Of a DNA stretch of 64,000 nt, positions 17,210 through 26,924 are shown one piece after another. The stretch's first letter is position 1. The number at the start of each line of letters is the position of its first letter. Source of the DNA: Gordonia sihwensis NBRC 108236 (GTDB taxonomy: Bacteria > Actinomycetota > Actinomycetes > Mycobacteriales > Mycobacteriaceae); the NCBI RefSeq assembly GCF_000333035.1, contig NZ_BANU01000001.1, forward strand, positions 62,001 to 126,000. The letters run 5' to 3'. The position numbers and the translations under genes were made by a program. The notes under the pieces are model-generated. The model searched no databases. It was given only the letters and a program-made list of their open reading frames with translations, and was not told where the DNA came from.

Positions 17210-17899
17210 TCAGTGCTCGCTCTCGCCCTGCACGTCGCGGACGACGTCCTGGCGCTCGTTGAGCGTGCCGCCGTCGACCGGGGTGTCGACGGTGGTCGAC
17301 ACGGTCTCGACCTGCTTGCCGCCCAGGTCGTAGACGGCGAAGTTGAAGGTGATCGGGACGGTCAGACCGGCGGCGACGGTGTCGCCGGCGTTGGTGAGCT
17401 CCACCGTCCAGCGGCTGTCCGCTCCGGCGGCCAGATCCGGATCCGAGCCGGACGGCTGTCCGGCCAGCAGGGCCTTTCCGGGGGCGATGGAGGCGGGGTC
17501 GCCGCCGGAGGTCGATGTCGGCGGCGTCAGCTTGATGTTGCCGGTCTTCGCCGAGACGCTCTGCAGCTTGACCACGCGAGTGGGGCTGTCGTTGGCGATG
17601 TTGAACGCGAGGGCGAACGGTCCGCCGTCGCCGAAGATCTGGTCGGCCTTCGAGACCGGGTACAGCACATGCGCATTGCGGATCGCGATCGATCCGTTCG
17701 ACATCTCCTGGCCGTCGTACTCGGACGGGGTCAGAGTGATGGATCCGCTCGCGCCGTTGACGGCCGGCTCCTGATTCGCGGTCTGCGAGATCTTTCCCGC
17801 ACCGCAGGCCGTGGTGCCGAGGGCGATCGCGATGCCGAGCGCGCCGACTGCGGCGGCCGAGGCCAGACGGCGGGTGGACCGATTGAGCACTGACACCAT
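17210..17899 (-). CDS. lpqE: LpqE-like lipoprotein
   Basis: 229 aa. The lipoprotein signal has basic residues (NRSTRR), a hydrophobic core and the lipobox T-T-A-C with Cys32. The mature part is beta-rich, containing IRNAHVLYPVSKADQIF and FNIANDSPTRVVKL, like the copper-chaperone-like or DUF461 fold assigned to LpqE. The function is not established. The annotated ATG at 17899 has its GGAGG only 2 nt away, so the GTG codons at position 2 or 4 may be used instead. It is divergent from carD, as in M. tuberculosis. Confidence 0.8.
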   Translation of the reverse strand: MVSVLNRSTRRLASAAAVGALGIAIALGTTACGAGKISQTANQEPAVNGASGSITLTPSEYDGQEMSNGSIAIRNAHVLYPVSKADQIFGDGGPFALAFNIANDSPTRVVKLQSVSAKTGNIKLTPPTSTSGGDPASIAPGKALLAGQPSGSDPDLAAGADSRWTVELTNAGDTVAAGLTVPITFNFAVYDLGGKQVETVSTTVDTPVDGGTLNERQDVVRDVQGESEH

Positions 17900-18146
17900 T
17901 TCCTCCGGGGTGGTCGTCGCGTTGTCCGCCGGTGATGCGAACTCTCACTACGCAGCGTAGTTGGCGAGGCCGGGAAAAGTTCGCCCGGGTCGCCAGATTG
18001 TCCCGATGATATTAGCGCCGGGCCGTTCGGTTCAGGCGTGCAACTGTGCTTCCCGAAGGTGGCAGGCGGGGCGCAAATACCGTCGTTCACCTGCTTGCAC
18101 CTCGGTTGACCTGCACCGTTGGAGAAGGCTGTCGGCCCTCGCGTGT

Positions 18147-18152
18147 TAGACT
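18147..18152 (+). promoter_or_regulatory. -10 box TAGACT of carD
   Basis: TAGACT lies 27 nt before the carD start, leaving a short leader of about 20 nt that contains GAAAGGGG. I see no convincing -35. The rest of the 280-bp lpqE-carD gap shows no recognised operator. Confidence 0.45.
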
Positions 18153-18179
18153 GGTTACATTCGAAAGGGGCAGTGGACA

Positions 18180-18668
18180 TTGAATTTCAAAGTTGGCGAC
18201 ACCGTTGTATACCCCCATCACGGTGCTGCTCGAGTCGAAGACATCGTCATTCGGACCATCAAGGGTGAAGAGATCGAGTACCTGGTCCTGAAGGTTGCCG
18301 ACGGTGACATGACAGTTCAGATCCCGTCCAGCAAGCTCGATTACGTCGGTGTGCGCGACGTGGTCGGCCAGGAGGGTCTGGATCAGGTCTTTCAGGTGCT
18401 GCGCGCACCGCACACGGAGGAGCCCACCAACTGGGCCCGCCGATTCAAGGCCAATCAGGAGAAGCTGATCTCCGGCGACATCATCAAGGTGGCCGAGATC
18501 GTCCGCGATCTGTGGCGCCGCGAGCAGGACCGCGGTCTGTCGGCAGGCGAGAAGCGCATGCTGACCCGGGCCCGGCGCGTGCTGGTCGACGAGCTCTCGC
18601 TCGCACAGCACACCAACGACGCCAAGGCCGACAGCATGCTCGACGAGATCCTGGCTGCGGCGTCCTGA
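18180..18668 (+). CDS. carD: RNA polymerase-binding transcription factor CarD
   Basis: 162 aa, TTG start with GAAAGGGG upstream. The N-terminal RID/Tudor-like domain ([15 protein letters not shown]) binds the RNA polymerase beta subunit. The C-terminal helical domain ([16 protein letters not shown] through LDEILAAAS) contains the conserved Trp in PTNWARR that contacts the upstream edge of the transcription bubble. CarD stabilises open complexes, notably at rRNA promoters, and is essential in mycobacteria. It leads an operon with ispD and ispF. Confidence 0.96.
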   Translation: MNFKVGDTVVYPHHGAARVEDIVIRTIKGEEIEYLVLKVADGDMTVQIPSSKLDYVGVRDVVGQEGLDQVFQVLRAPHTEEPTNWARRFKANQEKLISGDIIKVAEIVRDLWRREQDRGLSAGEKRMLTRARRVLVDELSLAQHTNDAKADSMLDEILAAAS

Positions 18669-19336
18669 CAGCAGGCAGTGGCCCGGTAGCCGCACTGATC
18701 CCGGCAGCGGGAAGAGGTACGCGTCTCGGTGAGACCGTGCCGAAGGCGTTCGTCGAGCTCGACGGCGTCACGCTGCTCGAGCTGAGCGCCTCGGCGGCAC
18801 GCAGGTCCGGCGTCGTCGACGTCATCGTCGTGGCCGCACCTCCGGAACTGCTCGACCGCGCCGCGGCGCTCGTCCCGGACGCCGTCGTGGTGCCGGGCGG
18901 AGCCGAGCGGAGCGATTCGGTCCGGGCCGGTCTGGCGGCCGTGCCCGACGCGGAACTGATCCTGGTGCACGATGCGGCCCGGGCTCTAACCCCGCCGGCA
19001 CTCTTCGCCTCGGTGGTCACCGCGCTCCGGGGCGGCGCCGACGCGGTGGTCCCGGGAATCGCGGTCGCCGACACCCTCAAACGGGTCGACGCCGACGGCT
19101 TGGTGCGGGACACTCCCGACCGGTCGGAGTTGCGTGCCGTGCAGACCCCGCAGGGTTTCACCGCACAGGTACTGCGCCGGGCGCACGACGCACAGGCAGA
19201 CGCCACCGACGACGCCGGACTGGTCGAAGCCCTGGGCATCCCGGTTCGAGTGATCCCGGGCGACGCGATGGCGTTCAAGGTGACCACCCAGTTCGACCTG
19301 GCACTGGCCAGGCTCATCACCGCACAGGAGCACTGA
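18665..19336 (+). CDS. ispD: 2-C-methyl-D-erythritol 4-phosphate cytidylyltransferase IspD
   Basis: 223 aa from a proposed CTG start. The nucleotide-binding signature [21 protein letters not shown] begins about residue 9, followed by VHDAARAL and VQTPQGF, all diagnostic of IspD in the MEP isoprenoid pathway. No ATG, GTG or TTG lies in frame between a GTG deep inside carD (18512) and the first conserved residues. The CTG at 18665 overlaps the carD stop by four bases (CTGA), just like the ATGA couplings elsewhere. The start is therefore inferred; the function is secure. Confidence 0.92.
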   Translation: MTAGSGPVAALIPAAGRGTRLGETVPKAFVELDGVTLLELSASAARRSGVVDVIVVAAPPELLDRAAALVPDAVVVPGGAERSDSVRAGLAAVPDAELILVHDAARALTPPALFASVVTALRGGADAVVPGIAVADTLKRVDADGLVRDTPDRSELRAVQTPQGFTAQVLRRAHDAQADATDDAGLVEALGIPVRVIPGDAMAFKVTTQFDLALARLITAQEH

Positions 19337-19816
19337 GTGTCTGCGATGGACATGCGCGTCGGCGTCGGGACCGACGTCCACCCGATCGAGGCCGGCCGAC
19401 CCTGCTGGATGCTGGCGCTGCTCTTCGACGACGCCGACGGCTGCTCGGGGCACTCCGACGGCGACGTCGGCGTTCACGCACTCTGCGACGCACTGCTCTC
19501 GGCCGCCGGGCTGGGCGATGTCGGCGCGGTCTTCGGCGTGGGGCGACCGGAGTGGTCCGGGGTCACCGGCGCGGCGATGCTCGGCCACGTCCGCGGCCTT
19601 CTCGACGAGGCGGGCTTCGCTCCGGTGAACGCCTCGGTGCAGATCATCGGGGAGCGGCCGAAGGTCGGGCCGCGTCGTGCGGAGGCCCAGCGGGTGCTGT
19701 CCGATCTGCTGGGGGCACCGGTCTCGGTCTCCGGCACCACCAGCGACGGACTGGGTCTGACAGGACGCGGCGAGGGCATCGCGGCGGTGGCCACCGCACT
19801 GCTGGCCCTCAAGTAG
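19337..19816 (+). CDS. ispF: 2-C-methyl-D-erythritol 2,4-cyclodiphosphate synthase IspF
   Basis: 159 aa from the GTG immediately after the ispD stop; ATG codons at residues 4 and 6 are alternatives. Zinc and magnesium ligands are in GVGTDVHP and [17 protein letters not shown], and [15 protein letters not shown] near the C-terminus completes the family signature. It forms a trimer that cyclises CDP-methylerythritol phosphate. It acts two steps after IspD in the same pathway and is co-transcribed with it. Confidence 0.95.
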   Translation: MSAMDMRVGVGTDVHPIEAGRPCWMLALLFDDADGCSGHSDGDVGVHALCDALLSAAGLGDVGAVFGVGRPEWSGVTGAAMLGHVRGLLDEAGFAPVNASVQIIGERPKVGPRRAEAQRVLSDLLGAPVSVSGTTSDGLGLTGRGEGIAAVATALLALK

Positions 19817-19819
19817 AAT
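19814..19819 (+). promoter_or_regulatory. -10 box TAGAAT of cysS
   Basis: TAGAAT begins with the ispF stop codon (TAG) and ends 8 nt before the cysS GTG at 19828, suggesting an internal leaderless promoter for cysS. Confidence 0.55.
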
Positions 19820-19827
19820 CGCAGGCC

Positions 19828-21222
19828 GTGACTCTACGCCTCTACGACTCGGCTGCCCGCGAGGTTCGCGACTTCGTTCCCCTTCGTCCCGGAACGGCAT
19901 CGGTGTACCTGTGCGGTGCGACGGTTCAGGGCGTTCCCCACATCGGTCACGTCCGGAGCGGCATCGCGTTCGACGTGCTGCGGCGGTGGCTCGCCTACCG
20001 CGGGTTGGATGTGCTCTTCGTCCGCAACGTCACCGACATCGACGACAAGATCTTGAACAAGGCCGCCGAAGCGGGCCGTCCGTGGTGGGAATGGGCGGCC
20101 ACGCACGAGAGGGAGTTCACCCGGGCCTACGACGCCCTCGGTGTGCTGCCGCCCTCGGCGGAGCCGCGTGCCACGGGCTTCATCACCCAGATGGTGCAGT
20201 ACATGGAGCGTCTCGTCGAGCGCGGTCACGCGTACGCCGCCGACGGCAACGTCTACTTCGACGTGCGCAGTCTGCCCGACTACGGAAGCCTCTCCGGCCA
20301 CCGGCTCGAGGACGTACACCAGGGTGAGAGCGCGGGCACAGGCAAGCGCGATCCCCGTGACTTCACGCTGTGGAAGGCCACCAAGCCCGGGGAGCCGTCG
20401 TGGCCGACGCCGTGGGGCGACGGGCGTCCCGGCTGGCACCTCGAGTGCTCGGCGATGGCGACCTCGCTGCTCGGTGCCGAGTTCGACATTCATTGCGGCG
20501 GAATGGATTTGATCTTTCCGCATCACGAGAACGAGATCGCTCAGAGCCACGGTGCCGGCGACGGCTTCGCTCGGTACTGGCTGCACAACGGCTGGGTCAC
20601 GATGAGCGGCGAGAAGATGAGCAAATCGCTCGGCAACGTGGTCGCCATCCCGGCGATGCTGGAGCGGGCCCGGGCCGTGGAACTGCGCTACTACCTCGGG
20701 AGCGCGCACTACCGGTCAATGCTCGAGTACTCCGACGGCGCGCTGGCCGAGGCCGCGGCCGGCTATCGGCGTATCGAGTCGTTCGTGCGTCGCGTCGCCG
20801 AACGCGTCGGCGACGTCGAGGTCGGCGAGGTGAACGACGACTTCGCCGCCGCCCTGGACGACGACCTCGGAGTTCCGGCCGCGCTCGCGGCCGTGCACAA
20901 CGCCGTCCGCGAGGGCAACACCGCCCTGGAGTCGGGCGACGGTGGCCGCGCGAGGCAGATCGCGGCGCAGGTGAGGGCCATGACCGCGGTCCTCGGGACC
21001 GATCCGCTCGACCCGCACTGGGCCGCCGAGGGCGTCGATGACGACGCTCACGCTGCGCTCGACGTGCTCGTCAAGGCAGAATTGGAGCGGCGGGCGCAGG
21101 CCCGCGCCGCCAAGGACTGGACCACCGCGGACGAGGTCCGCGACCGGCTCGCCGCAGCCGGCGTCGAAGTCACCGACACCCCCGACGGCGCCCAGTGGGC
21201 GCTCAAATCGAAGGAACACTGA
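19828..21222 (+). CDS. cysS: Cysteinyl-tRNA synthetase
   Basis: 464 aa from the GTG at 19828. Class I signatures are present: HIGH-like PHIGH near residue 35 and KMSKS near residue 262. The zinc site is formed by Cys in YLCGATVQG and by the LECSAM and [15 protein letters not shown] region. It charges tRNA-Cys. Length and motifs distinguish it from MshC, the shorter paralog in mycothiol synthesis. The upstream open frame is the shadow of ispF. It is coupled to the next gene by TGATG. Confidence 0.94.
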   Translation: MTLRLYDSAAREVRDFVPLRPGTASVYLCGATVQGVPHIGHVRSGIAFDVLRRWLAYRGLDVLFVRNVTDIDDKILNKAAEAGRPWWEWAATHEREFTRAYDALGVLPPSAEPRATGFITQMVQYMERLVERGHAYAADGNVYFDVRSLPDYGSLSGHRLEDVHQGESAGTGKRDPRDFTLWKATKPGEPSWPTPWGDGRPGWHLECSAMATSLLGAEFDIHCGGMDLIFPHHENEIAQSHGAGDGFARYWLHNGWVTMSGEKMSKSLGNVVAIPAMLERARAVELRYYLGSAHYRSMLEYSDGALAEAAAGYRRIESFVRRVAERVGDVEVGEVNDDFAAALDDDLGVPAALAAVHNAVREGNTALESGDGGRARQIAAQVRAMTAVLGTDPLDPHWAAEGVDDDAHAALDVLVKAELERRAQARAAKDWTTADEVRDRLAAAGVEVTDTPDGAQWALKSKEH

Positions 21223-22175
21223 TGGCCGGAAACTCACAGCGTCGCGGGGCGACCAGGAAGGCCGGAAGCAAGAAGGGCCAGGTCGTCGGGTCCGGCGGGC
21301 AGCGCCGGCGCGGTCTCGAAGGCCGCGGAGCCACTCCGAAGGCCGTCGACCGCACCTACCACCCCGCTCACAAGAAGGCGAAGGCCGCGGCCAAGGCCGC
21401 GGGGCGTCGCAATCACCGCAAGTCCGAGGACGGCGGTCCCGAGTACGTCGTGGGCCGCAACCCGGTCGTCGAATGTCTGCGTGCCGGGGTGCCCGCCACC
21501 GCGCTGTATGTGATGACGACAGTGGACGCCGACGAGCGCGTCAAGGAGGCGGTGCACACCGCGGGAGACCGCGGGATCTCGATCCTCGAGGTCGCGAAGC
21601 CGGAACTGGACCGGATGTCGCCGAACGGGCTGCATCAGGGGCTCGCACTGCAGGTGCCGGAGTACCAGTACGCGCACCCGGACGATCTCATGGCGGATGC
21701 CCTCGCCGCGCCGCAGGCGCCGTTGCTGGTGGCGCTCGACAACATCACCGACCCGCGCAACCTCGGTGCGGTGATCCGCAGTGTGGCCGCGTTCGGCGGA
21801 CACGGTGTGGTGATCCCGCAGCGGCGCAGCGCGGGGATGACCGCCGTCGCGTGGCGAACCAGCGCGGGCGCTGCGGCCCGGATGCCGGTGGCGGCCACGC
21901 CGAATCTGAACCGCACCCTGCTCGACTGGGCCAAGAAGGGCGCCCAGATCGTCGGACTCGACGCGGGCGGCGACGTCTCGCTCGACGACTACGACGGCAC
22001 GGGCCCCACGGTGATCGTCGTCGGGTCGGAGGGCAAGGGGCTGTCGCGTCTGGTTCGCGAGAACTGCGACTCGATCCTGTCGATCCCGATCGCGGGCGAG
22101 GTGGAGAGCCTCAACGCCTCGGTCGCGGCAGGTGTGGTCCTGGCGGAGTTCGCCAGGCAACGCCGCGTCGGCTGA
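21222..22175 (+). CDS. rlmB: SPOUT-family 23S rRNA (guanosine-2'-O)-methyltransferase (RlmB/TrmH type)
   Basis: 317 aa, ATG sharing its A with the cysS stop. The first ~75 residues are very basic and Gly-rich, a likely disordered rRNA-binding extension. A substrate-binding domain follows ([22 protein letters not shown]), then the SpoU knot with motifs I ([15 protein letters not shown]), II ([15 protein letters not shown]) and III ([18 protein letters not shown]). The exact target nucleotide is inferred from family resemblance. Confidence 0.9.
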   Translation: MAGNSQRRGATRKAGSKKGQVVGSGGQRRRGLEGRGATPKAVDRTYHPAHKKAKAAAKAAGRRNHRKSEDGGPEYVVGRNPVVECLRAGVPATALYVMTTVDADERVKEAVHTAGDRGISILEVAKPELDRMSPNGLHQGLALQVPEYQYAHPDDLMADALAAPQAPLLVALDNITDPRNLGAVIRSVAAFGGHGVVIPQRRSAGMTAVAWRTSAGAAARMPVAATPNLNRTLLDWAKKGAQIVGLDAGGDVSLDDYDGTGPTVIVVGSEGKGLSRLVRENCDSILSIPIAGEVESLNASVAAGVVLAEFARQRRVG

Positions 22176-22265
22176 GTGCTGCGGGTCACGTCGTTCGTTC
22201 GGTTGAATGACGATTGCGTCACTCTGATTCCTACTGTTAAGTATTCGTTTACTAACGTGTAAGGA

Positions 22266-23705
22266 ATGTTTGCTGAGGATTCCTTGCGGTCGATGTGGGC
22301 GCAGCTGCGTTCGGGGCGCCGTCTCGAGTTCTCGGGCCGTGTCTGGGCGCTCATCGTCGGAATCCTGGTCGGGTTCGTCATCCTGATCGAGGTCGTCGCT
22401 CGGGTGAACCACCTGCGCGGACCGCTGGATCTCCTCGCCACCGATCTGGTGGGACGGCCGCAGATCGGTGAGATCAAGATCGCGGGCATGCTGCTCGCGC
22501 TCGTGTGCATGCCGTCGCGGATGCGACTGCCCGTGGTGGGCGCGGCCGTCGCACTCGAACTCGCCTGGAACACGCAGCGTCTGATCGTCGGCAACGCCCC
22601 GACCGTCGGGAACGGCATCCTGTTCGCGTTGATCGGCACGGCCGCCTTCGCGGGATGGCGACTGCACGGGCGCGAGCGGGCCGGAACTCTCAAGGCGGTG
22701 GGCCTCGGGCTGCTGTTGATCGTGATGGGCCGCGTCGGCGACGTGTGGCTGGTGCTGTCGAGCCGGGCCAACCCGAACGTGCTCGACGAATACGTCGAAC
22801 TCGCCGACCGGGCCCTCGGCAGCCCGTCGTGGGCGATCGGCTCGGTGGTCTCCGGCACCCCGTGGCTCACCGAGGTCCTCAGCAAGGTCTACGTGTACCT
22901 ACCGGTGGCCGCGGCGGTGATCGCCTTCTTCCAACTCCGCAACAGCGCCCGCGACGGCTTCCCGCGGCATCACATCGTGCGGACCTTCCTGCTGATCGGG
23001 CTGATCGGTCCGGTGATCTACTTCCTGTTCCCCGTCGTAGGCCCCACCTACGCCTTCGGTCATGAGCTGCTGGGCGCGGACTGGCAGGACGTGTGGCCGC
23101 AGCAGTTGCCGGTGATCGGCGATCCCGCGGCGCACTACTACAACCAGAGCGTGGCACGGAACTGCATGCCGAGCCTGCACACCGCATGGGCGATGTGCAT
23201 CTTCCTGCACGGATGGCGGGGTCCGGTGCTGTCGAAGGTGTTCGGCACGTTCTGGTTGATCTGCACCACCGGCGCGACCCTCGGCTTCGGCTTCCACTAC
23301 GCGATCGACGTCCTCGCCGGAGCGATCTTCACCCTCACGCTCGAGGCGGCGCTCACCCGCCCCGAACTGGGCTGGTCGCGTCACCGGCTCGCGGTGGTCG
23401 TCTTCGGCACTGCGGCCTTCTCCGGGCTGCTTCTGGCCACGCGGTACCTGGCCGTCGAGATGTCCGACAGCGGCGTGCTCGGCGGGCTCGCGCTGATCGC
23501 CACCGTGCTCGCGGTGGCGGCGGCCTTCCTCACCGTGGAGATGCACCCCGGTCGCGATCGGATCCCGGCCGGCGAGATCCCCGCCGAGGCCGGCCCGATG
23601 GTGCGGAGGGGACGCGAATGGGCCGCCGCGGCGCGGACCTGGGGAAGCGAGGCCTGGTCCTCGATCACGCGCGAGGCGAAGAAGGCCGGTTCCACCAAGC
23701 TCTGA
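22266..23705 (+). CDS. PAP2/Aur1-like membrane phosphotransferase
   Basis: 479 aa with about ten membrane segments between residues 25 and 420 and a soluble C-terminal tail of ~55 residues. The catalytic PAP2-type motifs are SVARNCMPSLHTAWA (about residues 296-310) and GFGFHYAIDVLAG (about 340-352). This pairing resembles the Aur1/Ipt1 inositolphosphotransferase branch of the PAP2 superfamily, so a role in inositol-phospholipid or mannan lipid synthesis is possible. An AT-rich promoter region with the inverted repeat TGACG-attg-CGTCA (22208-22221) lies upstream. It overlaps the convergent next gene by 41 nt. Confidence 0.8.
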   Translation: MFAEDSLRSMWAQLRSGRRLEFSGRVWALIVGILVGFVILIEVVARVNHLRGPLDLLATDLVGRPQIGEIKIAGMLLALVCMPSRMRLPVVGAAVALELAWNTQRLIVGNAPTVGNGILFALIGTAAFAGWRLHGRERAGTLKAVGLGLLLIVMGRVGDVWLVLSSRANPNVLDEYVELADRALGSPSWAIGSVVSGTPWLTEVLSKVYVYLPVAAAVIAFFQLRNSARDGFPRHHIVRTFLLIGLIGPVIYFLFPVVGPTYAFGHELLGADWQDVWPQQLPVIGDPAAHYYNQSVARNCMPSLHTAWAMCIFLHGWRGPVLSKVFGTFWLICTTGATLGFGFHYAIDVLAGAIFTLTLEAALTRPELGWSRHRLAVVVFGTAAFSGLLLATRYLAVEMSDSGVLGGLALIATVLAVAAAFLTVEMHPGRDRIPAGEIPAEAGPMVRRGREWAAAARTWGSEAWSSITREAKKAGSTKL

Positions 23706-24585
23706 GGACGCTGTCGGTCGCCAGCAGTGCCAGCGCCACCCACACGATCGCGAATCCGATCCAGCGTTCGGGCGGCAGGTGTTCGTCGAGGATCAGCACC
23801 GCGCACAGCAGCTGCATGATCGGTGTGACGAACTGGATCAGCCCGACGGTCACCAGCGGGATGCGACGGGCGGCAGCGGCGAACAGCAGCAGCGGCACCG
23901 CGGTCGCGACGCCGGAGAACGCCAGCAGGCCGGTGTGCCCGACGCCGTCACCGAACGTGAGACCGGCCGGAGTGAATGCGACGACCACCAGGATGACGGC
24001 CGCGGCCGGCGCCAGTATCGCCGTCTCCAAGGTGAGTCCGTGAAGCGCGGGCAGAGTGTCGCCGACCTTCTTCTTGACCAGCCCGTACAGGGCGAACGAC
24101 GCGGCCAGGGCCAGCGCCGTGGTCGGAAACACACCCGCGGCGAAGGTGAGGTAGCCGCCCGCGACCACGCCGACCGCCACCGCCGCCCATTGCAGTGGCC
24201 GCAGGCGTTCCCGCAGCAGCACCACGCCCAGGGCCACGGTGACGATCGGATTCAGGAAGTAGCCGAGGGCGGCGTCGCTGGTGTGGCCGGAGGTGACAGC
24301 TGCGACGTACACGACCCAGTTAGTGGCGATGAGCAGGGCGGCGGCGGTGACGCCGGCGATCAGCCGGGGTCGTCGGCGCAGCGGCGCGATCCACGACCAG
24401 TCGCGCAGCACGGCGAGAATCGCGGCGCACAGCACGAGCGTCCACAGGATGCGGTTGGCGAGGATCTCCCACGGACCGGCCGGGAGCATCGCGTCGAACA
24501 GGATCGGGAACAGGCCCCACAGCGCGTAGGCGCCGAATCCCGCGGCCACCCCGCGGGCGCTGTCGGCGGGTACGGGGGTTCTCAC
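23665..24585 (-). CDS. rarD: RarD-like EamA/DMT-family transporter
   Basis: 306 aa with ten predicted membrane helices in two EamA repeats. The first helix, GFGAYALWGLFPILF, and the stretch around NWVVYVAAVTSGHTSDAALGYFLNP are typical of the RarD group. The substrate of RarD proteins is not established. Its GTG start overlaps the pxpA stop by four bases (GTGA), so the two are translated together. Confidence 0.85.
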   Translation of the reverse strand: MRTPVPADSARGVAAGFGAYALWGLFPILFDAMLPAGPWEILANRILWTLVLCAAILAVLRDWSWIAPLRRRPRLIAGVTAAALLIATNWVVYVAAVTSGHTSDAALGYFLNPIVTVALGVVLLRERLRPLQWAAVAVGVVAGGYLTFAAGVFPTTALALAASFALYGLVKKKVGDTLPALHGLTLETAILAPAAAVILVVVAFTPAGLTFGDGVGHTGLLAFSGVATAVPLLLFAAAARRIPLVTVGLIQFVTPIMQLLCAVLILDEHLPPERWIGFAIVWVALALLATDSVLRAWWNRPSSPRA

Positions 24586-25328
24586 CGAGCGCGCACGTCA
24601 ACGCCGGCGCGTGCGAGCGCGGCGCGGACGCGACGGGCGTGCTCCACCGCGCCGGGGGTGTCGCCGTGCAGGCACACCGAGTCGGCGATCACTTCCACCA
24701 CCGTGCCGTCGATCGCCGTGATCCGTCCGGTCTCCGCCAGCTCGAGCACTCGCGCGGCCACCTCGGCCGGATCGGTGAGCAGGGCACCGGGCTCGGACCG
24801 GGGCACCAGCGTGCCCTCGGGGGTGTAGCCGCGATCGGCGAAGGCCTCGCGGATGACCGGCACGTCCGCTGAGCCGGCGATCCGTTCCACCTCCGATCCG
24901 GGCAGGCACATGAGGGGGAGGCCGGACGCGGCCGCCGCCTCGACGACGACGCCGGCCTGCGTCGTGTGATGCACCACCGCGTTGTAGAGCGCGCCGTGCG
25001 GCTTCAAGTATTCCACGGTGGCGCCGACGGATTCGGTGAGCGCCCGCAGAGCGCCGATCTGATAGACGATGTCGGCGAACAGGTCGTCGGGGGCGAGATC
25101 CATGAAACGGCGGCCGAACCCGGACAGGTCCGGGTAGGAGACCTGCGCGCCGATCCGCACGCCGGCGGCGGCCGCCTCGCGGCAGGTGGCCAACAGTTCG
25201 CGCGGAGTGCCTGCATGGAAGCCGCACGCGACGTTCGCGCTCGTCACCAGGGTGATCATCGCCGAGTCGTCGCCGACCCCCTCGCCGAGGTCGGCGTTCA
25301 GATCGATGACGCGAGAAGAGAGGCCCAC
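24582..25328 (-). CDS. pxpA: 5-oxoprolinase subunit A (LamB/YcsF family)
   Basis: 248 aa, the usual family length. LNADLGEG at the N-terminus, NVACGFHAGTP and KPHGALYN are signature segments with the conserved Asp/His that bind the metal and substrate. PxpA acts with PxpB and PxpC to open 5-oxoproline (pyroglutamate) to glutamate using ATP. Neither partner is in the window, so this is an orphan copy. The GTG start at 25328 is 42 bp from the divergent esterase start. Confidence 0.88.
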   Translation of the reverse strand: MGLSSRVIDLNADLGEGVGDDSAMITLVTSANVACGFHAGTPRELLATCREAAAAGVRIGAQVSYPDLSGFGRRFMDLAPDDLFADIVYQIGALRALTESVGATVEYLKPHGALYNAVVHHTTQAGVVVEAAAASGLPLMCLPGSEVERIAGSADVPVIREAFADRGYTPEGTLVPRSEPGALLTDPAEVAARVLELAETGRITAIDGTVVEVIADSVCLHGDTPGAVEHARRVRAALARAGVDVRAR

Positions 25329-25357
25329 GGTGTCAATGGTAATGACGACGCTCGGGT

Positions 25358-25363
25358 TAGGGT
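25358..25363 (+). promoter_or_regulatory. -10 box TAGGGT, leaderless arrangement
   Basis: TAGGGT ends 7 nt before the ATG of the carboxylesterase at 25371. Confidence 0.5.
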
Positions 25364-25370
25364 CGACGCC

Positions 25371-26924
25371 ATGGCAGTAATGGACACTGTGGTTCAGACC
25401 CTCGACGGTGCGGTCGACGGCAAGCGCGGTCGCGGAGCGCGTCGCGGCACCATCTCATGGCGGGGCATCCCCTTCGCGGAGCCGCCCGTGCGGCAGCACC
25501 GGTGGCGGGCACCGCGCCCGGTGACACCCTGGCCGGGGGTACTCGAGTGCTACGACTACGGGGCCGCACCGATCCAGGACAAGCTCTTCACGGCGCGCGG
25601 GGCCGGTAAGTTCCAGCCGCGCAGTGAGGATTGTCTGACCCTGAACGTCTTCGCGCCGTCGACCGTCTCGGCTACGCCGCGCCCTGTGATGGTGTTCAAC
25701 TACGGCGGTGCCTACATCCTCGGCGGCACGTCGACGCCGATCTACGACGGCGCGTACCTCGCTCGGGCGCGCGACGTGATCGTGGTGACGGTGAACTACC
25801 GCTACGGTCCGCTCGGATTCCTCGACTTCAGCGAGTACTCGACCGACGAGCGGCCGTTTGACGCCAACGTGGGGCTGCGCGACATGGTCGCCGGTCTGGA
25901 GTGGGTGCAGCGCAACATCTCCGCGTTCGGCGGGGATCCGTCGCGGGTGACGGTGTTCGGTGAGAGCGCGGGCGGGTCGGCGGTGCTCACGCTGCTGTCC
26001 ACGCCGTCCGCGAAGGGACTGTTCTCCGGAGCCATCTCGCAGAGCCCTGCCCCGGACCTGATCGTCAGCAAGGACAATGCGCGCCTGTTCGCCGACGAGT
26101 TCGTCCGGATACTGATCGATCCCACCCGGCGCAAGGGGCCCGAGCGCGACGAGCCGCCTCACGATCCGGCGCTGGTGGCACGCGTACTCGGGGGAGCCAC
26201 CGCGACCGAACTGCTGCGCGCGGGCAACAAGCTGATCGGCTTCACCCGCGGAGCCCGGCTCACCGACCCGATTCCCTTCGCCCCGGTGGTCGACGGCGAC
26301 TATCTCCCGCAGCATCCGCTCGACGCGGCGCGCGACGGCAACACCATCTCGGTCCCGACCATCATCGGCAACAACAAAGACGAGGGCGAACTGTTCGCCC
26401 GGTTCTGGAACATCCTTCCCGACAGCGACCAGGCACTCGTGGGGCTCGGCGACACCGGCGACGCCGATCTGCTGCAGAACCTCTATCCGGTCAAGCGCCG
26501 CGATGTGATGATCGCTGCCGATGCGACGTTCTGGACCCCGACGATCCGGTTCGCCGGGTATCACAGTGACCACGCGCCCACGTACGTGTACCGCTTCGAC
26601 TACGCGCCGCTGCTGCTGAAGGCCACCGGAATCGGTGCGACCCACGCGACCGAACTGCTGGCGGTGTTCGGCACGTACCGGGATCCGATCGGCGTCGGTC
26701 TCGCCGCCGCGGGCAGTTGGGGGTCGACGAAGCGGATCACCGCGACGATGCAGTCGATGTGGAGTTGGTTCGCGCGCACCGGCGTGCCCGCACCGGACTG
26801 GCCGCGCTATACGCGCGAGGATCGCAGGGTGATGGTGCTGGACGATCCGACGCGCGTGGAGATCGATCCCGACCGGGACCGCCGCGAGGCGTGGGACCGA
26901 ATTCATCTGGGGGAGCCTTCGTGA
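25371..26924 (+). CDS. Type-B carboxylesterase
   Basis: 517 aa from the ATG at 25371; upstream in-frame sequence is the reverse of pxpA. Carboxylesterase signatures are present: RGIPFAEPPV, SEDCLTLNVFAP, the oxyanion NYGGAYILGG and the nucleophile Ser199 in FGESAGGSA. There is no signal peptide, so the enzyme is cytoplasmic. It hydrolyses carboxylic esters of unknown identity. Its stop overlaps the next start (GTGA), linking it to a lipoprotein gene. Confidence 0.9.
   Translation: MAVMDTVVQTLDGAVDGKRGRGARRGTISWRGIPFAEPPVRQHRWRAPRPVTPWPGVLECYDYGAAPIQDKLFTARGAGKFQPRSEDCLTLNVFAPSTVSATPRPVMVFNYGGAYILGGTSTPIYDGAYLARARDVIVVTVNYRYGPLGFLDFSEYSTDERPFDANVGLRDMVAGLEWVQRNISAFGGDPSRVTVFGESAGGSAVLTLLSTPSAKGLFSGAISQSPAPDLIVSKDNARLFADEFVRILIDPTRRKGPERDEPPHDPALVARVLGGATATELLRAGNKLIGFTRGARLTDPIPFAPVVDGDYLPQHPLDAARDGNTISVPTIIGNNKDEGELFARFWNILPDSDQALVGLGDTGDADLLQNLYPVKRRDVMIAADATFWTPTIRFAGYHSDHAPTYVYRFDYAPLLLKATGIGATHATELLAVFGTYRDPIGVGLAAAGSWGSTKRITATMQSMWSWFARTGVPAPDWPRYTREDRRVMVLDDPTRVEIDPDRDRREAWDRIHLGEPS

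Noticed and set aside
24966-25370. N-terminal extension of the carboxylesterase
   Set aside because: It is antisense to pxpA and does not resemble a signal peptide; a leaderless -10 supports the ATG at 25371.
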